A stretch of DNA of 64,000 nucleotides from Serilophus lunatus (lineage: Eukaryota > Chordata > Aves > Passeriformes > Eurylaimidae): assembly GCA_013399895.1 (NCBI GenBank), contig VXBA01002157.1, positions 329,508 through 393,507 of the forward strand, given 5' to 3'. The position numbers and the translations under genes were made by a program. Each line of letters begins with the position of its first letter. Positions within the stretch are counted from its first letter, which is position 1. Shown here piece by piece: positions 1 to 11,824 of this stretch. The notes below the pieces were generated by a model. That model was not told the origin of the DNA and did not search any database. It worked only from the letters and a program-made list of their open reading frames with translations.

Positions 1-892
1 GCAAATTAATTCACCTCATTTCCACCATTTATTTTTCTTCTCTGGCACAGGCAGCTAGAAACACAGAGCATCTGTCATTAAGGTGGTGTGATTTGTTTGC
101 AGCAGTTATCCATACATTCTCACAGAAGACAGGGCTTTCAAGGAAAGCGATATGGTTATCAGTTTCTAATCTAGAATTTTAGGCTATCTGTATTTGTATT
201 TTATAGAAATAAAAAGTGTCTCTTACTATGGATTTTGACATTTTGTCACTGTTAATGTGCCAATAAAGGCTTTGCTTGAGGACATTGTTGGACAACCACT
301 TCTGTCAGTGTTGCTCAATTAAATTATTAATATGATCAATTTGATTTGAAATGTGTCATCTTGTAAAGTACCAGATCACTAACTTGAACAGTGTCAGAGT
401 TCTGACTATCATATTCAATGAAATGAATATCCCAAGAATAGCTAAGACCTCATTTTGCATAGAGAAATGTATGTACTACTGGATCTAAATAAACTGAGCA
501 GCCTTCAAGTGTTTCAGGAAGGAAGTAGGCTTGAACTAGTACATGCCATAAACACAAGGCAGTGAGAAACATGAGACAAAGAAGGAAACAATAATGGTTC
601 TTGAAGTCATGAGTTAAGGAAAATGACATTGAACATCCAAAATTTGCTTATACCAACAGTGATATGTCAATTCTCAGTTTCAGAGTAAGATGTGTTATAT
701 AATAATTTTTAACACTCTTACCTGTTTTGTTTCTGTTTGAATGATGCGTAATGACCACAAACAAAGCTAAAATCGGGGGAAGTAAAATGAAACACACATT
801 GATGGAAGTGGGATATTATCTTCAGTCAGAAAGCCTGTGTCCTTTCAGAAGTAATTTCCAAGCAATATTTATCTTTCTCTTTTCCCTTAGCA
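1..892. other. Unique AT-rich non-coding sequence
   Basis: All six frames are interrupted frequently and no repeat family is recognisable. A 60-codon frame at 751-933 runs from unique sequence into the CR1 tail and has no protein character. The only exon-like element is the short minus-strand candidate at 722-766. Confidence 0.6.
722..766 (-). other. Candidate microexon (45 nt), unproven
   Basis: Read on the minus strand, a pyrimidine-rich stretch (TTTCATTTTACTTCCCCC) leads to GATTTTAG. The 45-nt segment that follows ends in AAACAG followed by GTAAGA, a near-consensus donor. The length is a multiple of three and two of its three frames are open. No neighbouring exon can be linked to it, and its sequence matches no protein I recognise. 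A chance pairing of splice-like sites is the main alternative. Confidence 0.15.
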
Positions 893-1047
893 AGCTGCCG
901 TGCAGTGGAGTCACCATCTCTAGAGATATTTAAAAGCCATGTAAATGTGGAACTTAGGAACACAGTTTAGTGGTTAACTTGGCAGTACTGGCTTAGTGAT
1001 TGGACTCAATGATCTTAAGGTATTTTCTGACCTAAATGATTCTATTG
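893..1047 (+). mobile_element. CR1 LINE, 3' tail
   Basis: This is the last part of a CR1 non-LTR retrotransposon. It shows GTGGAGTCACCATC, then TTTAAAAGCCATGTAAATGTG, GACTCAATGATCTTAAGG and GACCTAAATGATTCTATTG in the order found at the CR1 3' end. The coding remnant corresponds to the end of ORF2 (the 'P-S-L-E-V-F-K' region), now full of stops and small indels. The copy is 5'-truncated, as most CR1 copies are, and moderately diverged. Its 3' end is reduced to a single octamer-like unit. Confidence 0.8.
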
Positions 1048-4000
1048 TTCTTGCTGTTAAGAGACAAGGAGTAGGGTCAGGAAGGCAAAGAAGAAACTCT
1101 GCAGGTAATAGCATTTTAGTTCAAATCAGTAGAGTACCTCTGGAGCACAGATCTTAATCTTTACAATTTACAATACTTTGTTTCACATTGTAGAATGATC
1201 TTGGGGGTTCATGAAAGTAAACTGTGGTTCCAGTTGGTACCTAATTCACTCTGTTCATGGCCGATCAAATCCATAGGAATAGACTGGAGCTAGTCAGAAA
1301 TAAAATGCCCTGAAATTCTCATAAAGTGTCAAGTGAGTCCTCAGCACTGTTTCTCTCAACAAATCCCCCTTTACTGAGCTGCTCTATTTGCTTATGTGGA
1401 CATGGTAGTGAAATATCATAGAGACTTCTTCCCCTGCTCTGCATGTATGTTCTCACCCTAATACACTCTCACCCTAATGCTGTTTTTTACACGAACATGC
1501 ATAAATATTGACCATGCCAATAATAGTTGTCCCAATTATATTTGGGAAGGGCATGATTTTAACTGTTTTTTAAAAAAATCTATGGATGCTCTGGTACTGG
1601 TAGTTCCAACAGCCGAATTTAATAATAACATGGGGCAGAGCCTAGTGTGGGCAGTGTGAGTACAGAAGGGGGAACTAAGGAGAGAATGGGAACTGAACAT
1701 GTTATTTTTTAACTCCTACAGTTGTGCAGAGTTTTGGTGGTTTTATCCTTGTCCTGGTTCTCTGCCTAAAATAAACACAAACCAATAATATTGGGAGTTG
1801 ACTTTCCAAGTGGCAACATTGCTGAAAAGGACCAGGGAGATGCCAAAATGAATAAGAGGTGATAGTACATCGTCAGTGAAAGGGAGACACATCATGCAAG
1901 GTACGTTAGGAAGGGTGTAGCGGGTAGACCAAGGAAAATCACTCTTCCTTAGTCTACTCTGGTGAGGTTGTAACTAGAGCAAGATAGACTGGTAGAAGAC
2001 CTCAAAAGACCACTTTCAACAAGCACTATTCTGACTGTAGAATGTTGTGAACCAGACTTCAGTGTGTATTAGGGGACTGACACGATGAGTAGATTTGTTA
2101 ACTAGAAAATTTGGCCTGACCTGGCTTTGCAAAAGGTCATGGGTAGCATAAGCTGTATCACCCACTGAGACAACAAAATCTGTAGCAGTTACCTGGAGAG
2201 AGTCTATCTCTTTGCATCTAAGATTTCTTAGCAAGGAGGGGGGTAAAACTAAGACAGAGAAAATACAGAGTCTTGCAGAGCCTGATTTATCATTGCTAAG
2301 AGGAAGAGAGGATGGTTGTTGCCTCATGAATGAGGACACTCATTCTCCCACTGAGATGTAGCTGCTATCCTTCATGTCTCCAGCTATAGTGACAGCAAAG
2401 GCTGAATTCCTCCATGGCAGCCTGCTGCCTGAGGCAGCTGCCTACAATCACCTTACCTTGATGGCCAGCTCTATTCAGGACCTGCAAACTTGCTCCAGGG
2501 AACAGAGCAGCTGTACTCAAAATACTGAGCAGACGTCTTCACCTCCACCTCAACTGAAGGTTTGCCTCTTTTTACCCATGGGGTGACTCAGTGGTACAGG
2601 ATAGTAGCAGAGACAGGTGTCAACATGGCCTTAGTCAGACATCTAAATTTTCACAGCTTTACTGAGATACTGGGAGATAAAGCCACAATCTGTCCTCAGA
2701 AATGTCACACATATGGAATGGCAACTAGATGTGACCCACAGAGGCACAGCTGAGCAGGTGTCTGCTTAAAAAGCAGCTGCCTTGGTGATGGCTTTTCTTC
2801 ACTGCCTATGTCAGTTTTCTTGTCCAAAGTCAATGGGATCAGTGACATTGAATTTACTCAGTATAGTGCTTCAGCTCTGATTTTAAAATTTAAAAAGATA
2901 TAATTAATACATTTTTCTCTCAAATTACATTTTTTGTATAAAGATTGACTTTTATTGAGGACATATTTTGTTTAACATCACAGTTTAGATGATTTTTCTT
3001 ATAAATCAGTGACTTTTTTTTTAAATTAACTTCCTTTCTGAGAGTTTTACTGAGGCAAAAGAAAGTTTCTGTGTTCTCAGACTGGAGAAGCAGACTCACA
3101 ACACAACAGTCTGTTAGCAAGTGGTAAATATGACCTATAGCTGTAAGAGTCTAAATAGATTTTTTTTCCTGTCCTCTATTTTCAAGATGTGACAAAATTA
3201 CTAGGTAGCTTATGTATCCAAAGTTAGAAATATACTGGAAGCTGAATACTGTCATTGATACCAGAGAAACCTGATTTTAGTTCCATTGCAGCATAGGAGA
3301 CTTCTGCTTTCATGGTGCATTAATTCAACACCTGCAGGCGCTCTCGCTCTCTTTCCTTTCTGAAATTACAGGTTGCCTAACAAGTAGTTAAGGCTTGAGA
3401 CTGAAGCGTAAAGTCGTGAGATCTTTATTGATCAGCACAGTGACAGATCTTAATAGCCTGATGCAAGTTACAGATGCTCCCTCATGTTGCCTAAAATGGA
3501 GACAAAGGACGAAACGTATCTGAGATGTTTTACTGACATGTCCAATTTTTAGAGTTCTTCACTTTTAAAACAGGAGTTTCTTCAAATTCAAAGTTACGGT
3601 GCTAGAAAATGATCAGCGTTCAAAAATGTCTGTTATCCATTGAAATTGTAATTTAAAAGCTTCCTCAGCCTCTCAAAAAAGATGTTTAAGCCCAGGACCA
3701 TATGAATCAGACAAAAGCCAAACCAAAATCTTTGTTTTTGTTGTGTGCATTAATACATCAAATTAGAAGCATAAGAGAAGCTTAATTTAATTTAAAAAAA
3801 GGCAGTTGACAGCATTGTTTGGCTACTGGGCTACTGAACCATTCTGATGTCTGTGCTGGTAGGAGGGGCTAGAAGTAACAGAGAGTCTAGAGAGGAGGCC
3901 ATAAATAAAAAAGACATTTATTTCATTATCTTGGGTAATGTTTAACAGTCATAAGGAGACTGCTGTGGGGCATATTAATATACTCCAATAAACAATATGT

Positions 4001-6756
4001 TGCTGTTGTTTCTTTGGTTTCCCTAACATGGCAGTTGAGTTATAAGGTTTCTGCCTGGCATAGTAGAAAACAGGGCTGTTTTGGAACTTAGTGGAGAGCA
4101 AGAGCTTGTGCCTCATTCCAAGGGAGGATCCCACTCCTCTCCTGTGTCTGAAGCAGTGGTGCTGTGGGGTTCCTGAAGTGGCTCGTACTGCATTGACTTA
4201 CATCTCTTGGCTGGTTTTCCACCTTTAGGCAGACAGTAGCTCCCAAGGCTCTATGTCTCATCAGAGGTTTGAAAAGGGAGCTGCTACATGACTAACAGTG
4301 GGTGGGTGCTTGGTGGGATCAAGTTTCTGTGCTGGAAAATCATGCCGAATTCCTGCCACTATTCCTAGTGAGGCAGTTACCTAAAAGTCTTGATGCTGTT
4401 CAGTTTCTCAATGCACATAGCTGCATGTAGTTTTTCACTCTGAGTGTTAAACAACTTGCATACACTTGACAGGGACTAGTTGTACATTGTAAATTTAGGA
4501 CGTAAAAAACAACTCTTCCTGCTCCTAAACATTTGTAGCTCAAAGACTTTCTGACCTCGAGATGTTTCTTTGAATTAATAGCCTGAAAATATTTCTGATC
4601 TGTGAATTTGCTCTGCCTCTTCTTGCATTCGTGTAAGCTTTTAGCATCTGCAACATCCTGTGGCATAATGTTCATCAAATGCACATGCTTTTCTGAGGTC
4701 ACAGCCTCAGAGGTCAGGCTGACTTCTCGTGTCAACAAGATTCAGTCCCCCATTGTGATCACAGCAGGATTGGAATCCAAAAACAGCTCTTCTTCAGTAG
4801 CCTCTCTCTGTACCTGTTAATACATGTTAATATTGATTAATACACTTACCATATATGGTGTAGGTACTTGTCTTACTTCCTATCCACCTGGGATACACAT
4901 TAATCAACAGTACAGCATGGTATAGTATGTCATGTCTCATTGCTTAAACATTTTCCTACTCCCTTATGTTGTTTTTAAATTGAAGAAAACTCAGTGCTCA
5001 GACAGAAGTAATAGATCAGTATAACTAGATTTGTCTTAATACACCCTAGATGAATTTGCCCAGAAGAGTTTAACAGAAAACCTTTTTTCAGCATACAAAA
5101 ACTTTTTGAGGAATTATATCACTGAGGGTTACTTTCTGCAGGAAAAACAAAGAAGGCTCTTTGTTCTATTCCCATGTCCCCCACAAGATAAAGATATTCT
5201 TTCTCTCCTTCTCCCATCAAAAAAAAAATAAAAAAATATTTACATAAAAAATTAGTTTACTGGCTATGGAAAACCTGCACTTAAGCTTCCTAAACTTCGA
5301 CGTTTCTGAAACAGTGTCCTGTAATTGGTTATGAGCTAAATACAACTCTGTTGTAGCTTAGCTCAGGTGAACACAAAGATGGTGGCACTCAGTTTCCCTG
5401 ATGTAAGAAGTCAGGTATGTGGTCTGGGTGGCCAGCTCTGTAGTGGGAACAGAGGAATTAATACCACCTGAGGGAGATTTCTGGGATAGGTTTTAAAATC
5501 AACCTCTAGAGTTTTCTTTCTTGTGTTATTGATTTGGGCTTATTGATTAATTGAAAACTAGCTTGGAAAATTTACATCCTGGGATCTGGAATGCAGAGAA
5601 AAAAACAGCATGATGGAGAATGATTTTGGTTTTGTTTGGTATAACAGAGTTCAAATATATAAAAATTCATATTTAGTAGACATAAAAAAATTGAATAAAC
5701 CAAATTTTCGTAGAAGTCTAATGCACAAAACACAAAACAAAAGAGCTTATGGGACAAACAGCATGTCCTTCCAGTGCAAGTGGTTACTAGTAAGAATTGC
5801 TCTGTTATAGGTCATGTGACTAGTTCATACATCTAACTTATCACTAAATGACTATTGTACATGGTTCTAGTGTAAAGTGAGGAGATACTCACTGAGATCA
5901 GGAAATTGTGGAAACTGTCCTGCAATCAATAGAATTGCTTGGTGTAGCTGTGACAATAGTGAAAGACTAAAAGAGCTGAAGAAGGTAACCAGATGTTTTG
6001 CACTGTGTTCTGTGCTGTCTGTCCTGCCTCTTGGGTGCATAAAATTTCTTTTTACATTTGTTTTGGAGGTTATGGACACAAGTGTATCTTCTATTACTTA
6101 AGATATTTCCGAGCTCATACACAACCTGGTAATTACATGGTATATTTTAATGTGCTGCACAAAATGGCAAGGTTCTTGTTGCTCACACAGTCCATATTAC
6201 ACTATTATATAATTTCTAAATGCAAGTTCCATGGCCCATTAACTTAGTTTTTGAAACTGTTTTTTTAAATTCTGTCAAACAAGCCCATAGCTTCCTTGGA
6301 CTTTTTTAATCTTCTAGATTAAATATGCCGTGCAGACTACTGGTACTATATTAATACCAGATAGAAATTGTGATTTTCTTACATTGACTGCATATCAGAT
6401 ACTATGAGATAAAAGATACAGTCAGATCTTCCAAGCATTGCAAAGTAGCTTGTGAAGCAAAGAGTGAGTTCAGAATAACTTTGGTGCAGGAAGTATTTTG
6501 ATACATTATCAAGAGCTTTTTCATGGAATTATACTTTCCAGAATATTTATGCAGTGCCTGCATTTGTAAGCAACTGTATAAACAATAAATAATCCTTCTC
6601 ATCAGTGTCACTACATCCTATTGAATAAGTCCCCAGGGCACGATAAATACAGGTTATCTTCCAAACATTAATAACAAACAGGATTTCCTCACTGGCTTTT
6701 ATGAAGTTTTCAGTAGTGTTTTGATTTGATTTGGCATTTCCGACAGTGGCATAGTG
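1048..6756. other. Unique non-coding sequence, nothing identified
   Basis: About 5.7 kb of AT-rich sequence with short frames only. The longest are 107 codons at 2016-2339 (minus) and 112 codons at 4400-4738 (minus). Neither has recognisable motifs, biased codon use or plausible splice context. Homopolymer runs occur near 3010 (T) and 5220 (A). No repeat family was recognised. Confidence 0.55.
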
Positions 6757-6780
6757 TTTGCCTGCCTGCCTGCCTGCCTG
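6757..6780 (+). repeat. (CCTG)n microsatellite
   Basis: Five uninterrupted CCTG units at 6761-6780 follow a TTTG variant unit. The run is short and is not within any gene that can be seen. Confidence 0.9.
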
Positions 6781-7051
6781 AGATGTTCAAAGGAAAGCAA
6801 GTTTGTTAAATACACAAGTCCCAGAAGTGTCTGAAGGACTTCAGAACTTGCAGGGCTGTTTGTTAATGTCACTGTAATCTACTGCTCTCTGGGGTACATT
6901 TTAAACTGTAATTGCATTGAAATTTGTCAGGGCTGTCCCTAGACATGCCTGTGATGAAAACAGGCCAACCTGCTCTTGCTCTAACCAAAGAGGGCTTAGT
7001 AATGTTCAGGACATCTTGGGTGGCTTTTACCTAGCCCAGAGTACTAAAGAA

Positions 7052-7340
7052 GCATAGAATAGTTTGAGTTGAAAGGGATGTTACAAATTATTTACTTCCA
7101 ACCCCTCTGCCATGGACAGGGACACCTTCTACTACACCAAGTTATTCAGGGCCCCATCCAACCTGGCCTTGAACACCTCCAGGGTTGGGGCATCCACAGC
7201 TTCTCTGGGCAACTTGTTCCAGAGTCTCACCTCCACCACAGTAATGAATTTCTCCTTAATATCTAATCTAAATCTACTCTCTTTCAGTTTAAAACCATTT
7301 TCCCTTCTCCCATCCCTGTGTGCCCTTGTAAAAAGTCTTT
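7052..7340 (-). mobile_element. CR1 LINE 3' fragment with ORF2 C-terminus remnant
   Basis: On the plus strand the sequence begins with CATAGAATAGTTTGAGTTG and continues with CTCTGCCATGGACAGGGACA and CCAACCTGGCCTTGAACACC, the reverse complement of a CR1 3' end. On the minus strand, 7335-7132 still reads as the last part of CR1 ORF2 (endonuclease/reverse transcriptase), including KLPREAVDAPTLEVFKARLD. An open frame extends upstream to 7413, but its first 26 or so residues do not look like CR1. The copy is 5'-truncated, lacks the catalytic domains and is not functional. The remnant preserves reading frame well, so this is a fairly young copy. Confidence 0.9.
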
Positions 7341-8790
7341 TTTGATATACATTGTATGGGGGGGGTCTCAACGCTAGCAAAACACTTAGCATAAGAGATG
7401 GACATAATTTCACTTGAAGGAGCCTCCTGGATGAGGTCAGGGAATGACCCCTTCTTACTATATATCCTAGATCAAGTTTATTATAATTTTCTTGCCTTCA
7501 GTTTAAAGCAATTGAAAGGAAGGGACAGAAGCTTGTTTAGTAAGAAAGTAAATGTTAATTACAAATTCATTAGTATTATTCCTCCTAACTTTTTCGCTTG
7601 ATCTGCGTATGCTTTCTTGCACTTGCCAGTGAAAGGGCTGAGAACTGATCATCTACTGAGAGTGACTTTTGGCTTCAGGGAAAGAAGTGATACAAGAGGT
7701 GACTGCATTTTTCAAGAATGAATAAGAAGCTCTGGGCTCAGGTCACATGGGCCCCCAGATGCCCCTAAATTGCTTTGGAAACTGAACTTGAGGTCAATCA
7801 AAAATAGGTGAGGCTCTGCTACCTCAGGTCTCTTTCAGAGTTTGCTACATCTGTAAAAATGATTACTGAATAGCATGTTAAACCACTCTGAGCTGCCTTA
7901 GTTTTGAGATCCATATATTTAAATGAGCTAAAGTTATTTATTTTCATTGACAAGCCACAGAAGCTTTTCAGTGATGATCCTGGCAATGGCCAGAGCAGCT
8001 GTTGCAAGAAGAGTTATAATCTGCATCTGTGAATAGCACCAAACGGCTCCCGAACTGGCTTCCAGTTGCTTTGCAGATCCATCCTTCCGAAACAGCCTGA
8101 GTTTTGTGCAATTTTTTAAAGGTTGAAATTTGACATTTAATAGTGTAAGGGCAGATAGGCAGAGCCTCCTGCATTCCCCATGAATGGAAGTTCAGAGTGC
8201 ATGCTGCAGAGATCCATAATAGCAGGATAATATTCAAATCAAAGCTGACCCAATTGGAAAAGTTAGTTTGTTGTGGGCTAATGGATAGTGCTGACATTTA
8301 GAGCTACATGCAGTGTGATCAATTTCGGCAAATATTCACTGCGTTTTGAGCATAGCTGATATGGCAGAGTAATGGCCAGTGAACCAACCTGCACAACAGA
8401 TCCTCTGCACATCCATGGGAACCCTTGTTCCCTTCAATTTAAGTCCTCTTATGAGGTTTATGTAACAGGACAGGGTTTTGCCATCACATGTGTGCTGGGA
8501 TGGGTCTTCCTGGTGGCTGCCCTCTCTTATCCCTCTCTGTGCTCCATTTGAGCGGCAGCCAGTCAGCAAGAACTCGTCACCCTTTTTACTTTTTCCATCT
8601 CTCTTCTCAAGAAAAGAGTGTCTTCCTTACCACTAGTGCTACATAGGAAAGAGGCCTTCCTTTCATATCTCTTCAGCAATAAATACAGAGGAGAGAAATT
8701 AAAAATTTCTAAAAGACCAAGTAATTTATTACACCTATTTACAAATATTTTTTTCCCTGTCCTGATTTTCTTACTTATTTCTCCATATGA
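7341..8790. other. Unique non-coding sequence
   Basis: No gene or repeat was recognised. Minus-strand frames of 109 codons (7968-8297) and 78 codons (8563-8799) have no family resemblance. A run of eight G lies near 7359, just outside the CR1 fragment. Confidence 0.55.
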
Positions 8791-8791
8791 T

Positions 8792-8942
8792 TCACTCACT
8801 CACTCACTCACTCACTCACTCACTCACTCACTCACTCACTCACTCACTCACTCACTCACAGTCACTCACTCACTCACTCACAGTCACTCACTCACTCACC
8901 TGCTTGCTTGCTCGCTCACTCGCTCTCTCACTTGCTCACTCA
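8792..8942 (+). repeat. (TCAC)n microsatellite, compound
   Basis: Seventeen uninterrupted TCAC units occupy 8792-8859. They are followed by two blocks separated by CAG interruptions and then a degenerate tail of TGCT, CGCT and CTCT units up to about 8942. One plus frame reads through the array as a Ser-Leu-Thr-His repeat, but this is a consequence of the tandem repeat and not a gene. The order of a pure block then a degenerate block suggests that expansion is ongoing at the left side. Confidence 0.95.
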
Positions 8943-11824
8943 TGCTGAAGGTCCTCATTATTTTGGATGTAAATGTTGGTTTGGCTTTTTAGGATCATGC
9001 ATGCTGGTGGTCTATGCAAAAGGCTTTCCCTGGTCCTAAGCAGTGACTTTGAGATGCCATCATTGAATTTCCAGCCCCTGCCCAGCATCATGCTTTGAGC
9101 AATGCTTTGCCATTGCTGTCACTGGGACATTGCACTTATTCTGTTTCCTATCTCTTTGAATGTTTCTCATGATAAAGTATTTTGTTTCTCAACAGTGGTA
9201 GATGCAAGAGAAACTCAAAGCTCAACCAAAGAAGAAAATCAAAAAAGACACTCAAGGATATTAATCAGACAATACGAATAACCTCAGGAAGAGGTGAGTT
9301 GTAGGTTGGGGAGGCTGCCTGCCAGTGACAATTCTCATTAAGATTCTTCTGCCCAAAGTCAATGGACTGCCTATGTCATAGAGTACAAGGACTAAACTAA
9401 CTTTTGTACTGCATATACTAAAAATGTGACTGAAGAGCACATTCATATGAGAGCAAAGGAATCAGCAAATAGCCTGTGCAGGATCTAGTCTGATATGAAC
9501 TCCTTCCATGAACTTTATATAATGAAAATCTGATACCTCTGAGAGAAATAACCTGAAATGTTTCATAAATATTTTTAGGCATTAATAAGAGGCATACCTT
9601 TTCAAGGGCTCCAAATATCAGTTAGTCCCATTGCCATTTATTAGTTCTAAAGAAGAATTTTATAGTAGGCTTTTAATTCTAAATTGATAAAATTCTTTTG
9701 AAGATAAAAGAAAGTAAAACAGACACTAGATCCAAAAATGTTTGGATTAGTTTGCACAGCAGAAACTTCCTGTGCTTTAGCAGAAGACCATGTTGGGTTG
9801 TTATGTCCTGTGTTTTGTCATGCTTTATCTCTCTTTGTTTAAATTAAATCCCAGAGCTACTGTTGGGTCAATTTTGGGAAAAGCATAAGTGCCATAAAAC
9901 CAGTTTTTCTTGGTTGAGAAAATATATTTCCTCTGTGATAATATCTTTTGAAAAAAGACATTATCAATGAAATTATCAGTAAAGTAAGAAACATAAAGGT
10001 AGATCCAACAGTCACACCAGAATTTACTAATGTGTAAGAAATCTGCTTTCTTCTCATAAGATCACTGTATTAGACTGGATGTTTTTTGGTTTTCATTTTA
10101 TGTCAGCATGAACTCTGCTCTCTCTATGCAATATAGCATTCTTTGTACTGACAAAGTGGCAATGACATCTATCCAAATACACTCGCTCAATGAGTCTTGG
10201 ATTTGATAACCTTATGCCTTTTTGGTCTTCTGGTTTAACCGGTATGTTTATTGTTGGCTTTGAAGCAGTTAAATGTAGTCTGAAAGCCTTTTCTTATTTC
10301 TTGCCTTTTTTTCTCATTTTAGAAAAAAAATAATACGTCAAGGAAAAACACTTAGCTTATGAATTTTTTCACTTCTCTTATTGTTTTTGTTACAAAGCAA
10401 CACTGAAAAGTCTCGATTGTTTAAAGAGACTTCATGAAAACATGATATCTCAGATGTGAAGATAGGTATAATTGAGTGCAAGATCCTGTTTGCCAGGAGT
10501 CTACTGCAGTAAAATCCTAATGAATTCAACAAAATGGAAAGAGTCAGTAAGGCTTTAGTGGAATTTGATAGGAGGCCCCATATATCCAGATGAAACTATA
10601 GCCAATTATTCTGTGCTGAATATTATGCCCTGATGAAAATAAAATACCTGAGTTTAATCTTTCATTCAGAGTAAAGATTTGTAGTATAATGACCTGATTT
10701 AGCTGAAAAAAGGAAAAAATAAGTAAGTCTGACAGCTGAGAACAGAAGAGGGATTAATCTCAAAAGTTGCTAGTCTTTGTTTCCCATCCTTTCATTATGG
10801 TTCAATCAGAGCAAAGAAAGGACTAGATACCCTGACACAGCTCCAGTTTCATTGCGTAGAGAAAGGGAGAGGCATGGTGGAGGAAGATATTCCATTATTT
10901 AAAGACAGAGGCACTGAGAAGAAAACAGTCAGTTTGTCCACCTTTGGGTCTTCCTGGGACTTTGGGCAAAAGCAGGCTAACAATGCCAGCACTCATCAGC
11001 AGGTGCAGCAAGGGCAGTTGAAAGTAGGCATATCAGGGTGGGATGGCACACAAAGTGTGGTAAGCCCACTGAATGCATCTTTATCCCATTTTTCAGTGTT
11101 ACACTTGACCTCTAGTGTTCCAGACAAGAGGAGAAGAAGCTGTGGTGTACATTACAGTGTTGTCTGCTCTTCTATCTCTTTGATAGTGCCTCTTCATGAC
11201 GTGTGACATAATCTCAGCTCTCATTCCACTTTGAACATTTAAACCCACGAGCCTTACTACACACCCTAAATGCCAGTGGTTGCTGCAAGTCAGACTGCTG
11301 TGCAGCCAGTCGCTCCAGCTGACCAGAACAGCACTTGAAAGATCACAACATACTATGTACTTCTTCTACCAGCTGCTTGAATTAATGTTTAAGTTACTAG
11401 ATTCTGTATAATACCCATGTTAAGGAAGCAAGGGACAGAAAGGCTAGCAAGAAAACTTTCTGCAAGTATGTTAGAAGTGAGAAGAAGACCAAGGAGTAAA
11501 CTGGATTCACTGTTAAAAAAATAACAAAATAAGATACCAAAAGTCAAGGTCTAGATGTTTAATAGGTTTAGTGTTTTTCTGGGTTTTTTTGGGGGGTGTG
11601 TGTGAGTCTTCACTAAAGTGGTCAGCTGTGCTCTTAAATTTAACAAAGCTAACCTTGGAAGAAAATAATAAGATAGGAGATAGGCCATTTAGAGAATATT
11701 TAGATCTTGGGTATTTTCAGGAAGAAAACAGATTTCATGTCTCAGAAAATTCACTATGATGTCAAACTTTACAGAAAGAACCTTAGAACTACTAGTGATT
11801 TTCTTTTACAATTCTTGAAATGTG
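8943..11824. other. Mostly unique AT-rich sequence
   Basis: No coding gene or repeat family was recognised. Apart from the exon-like segment at 9196-9293, the longest frame is 110 codons at 10874-11206 (plus) and has no recognisable domain. Confidence 0.5.
9196..9293 (+). other. Candidate exon (98 nt), unproven
   Basis: The upstream sequence TATTTTGTTTCTCAACAG is a good splice acceptor. The segment ends GGAAGAG followed by GTGAGT, a strong donor. The interior is purine-rich (many AAG, GAA and CAA triplets), as is usual for exons with splicing enhancers. One frame is open throughout and would encode a very basic Lys/Arg/Asn-rich peptide. A second frame stops at a TAA near 9280. No protein family is recognised, so it may be an exon of a non-coding RNA or a chance match. 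Confidence 0.22.

Noticed and set aside
1744..1775. TGTCCTGGTTCTCTGCC resembling an avian LTR start, with AATAAA nearby
   Set aside because: Similarity stops after about 12 bases and no LTR body or right end follows.
5887..5978. Minus-strand exon-like segment between TTACCTTCTTCAG and GTGAGT
   Set aside because: The acceptor tract is short and purine-interrupted, and all evidence is a single donor match.
8618..8992. 124-codon frame with a Ser-Leu-Thr-His repeat
   Set aside because: Translation of the TCAC microsatellite. The flanking residues have no protein character.
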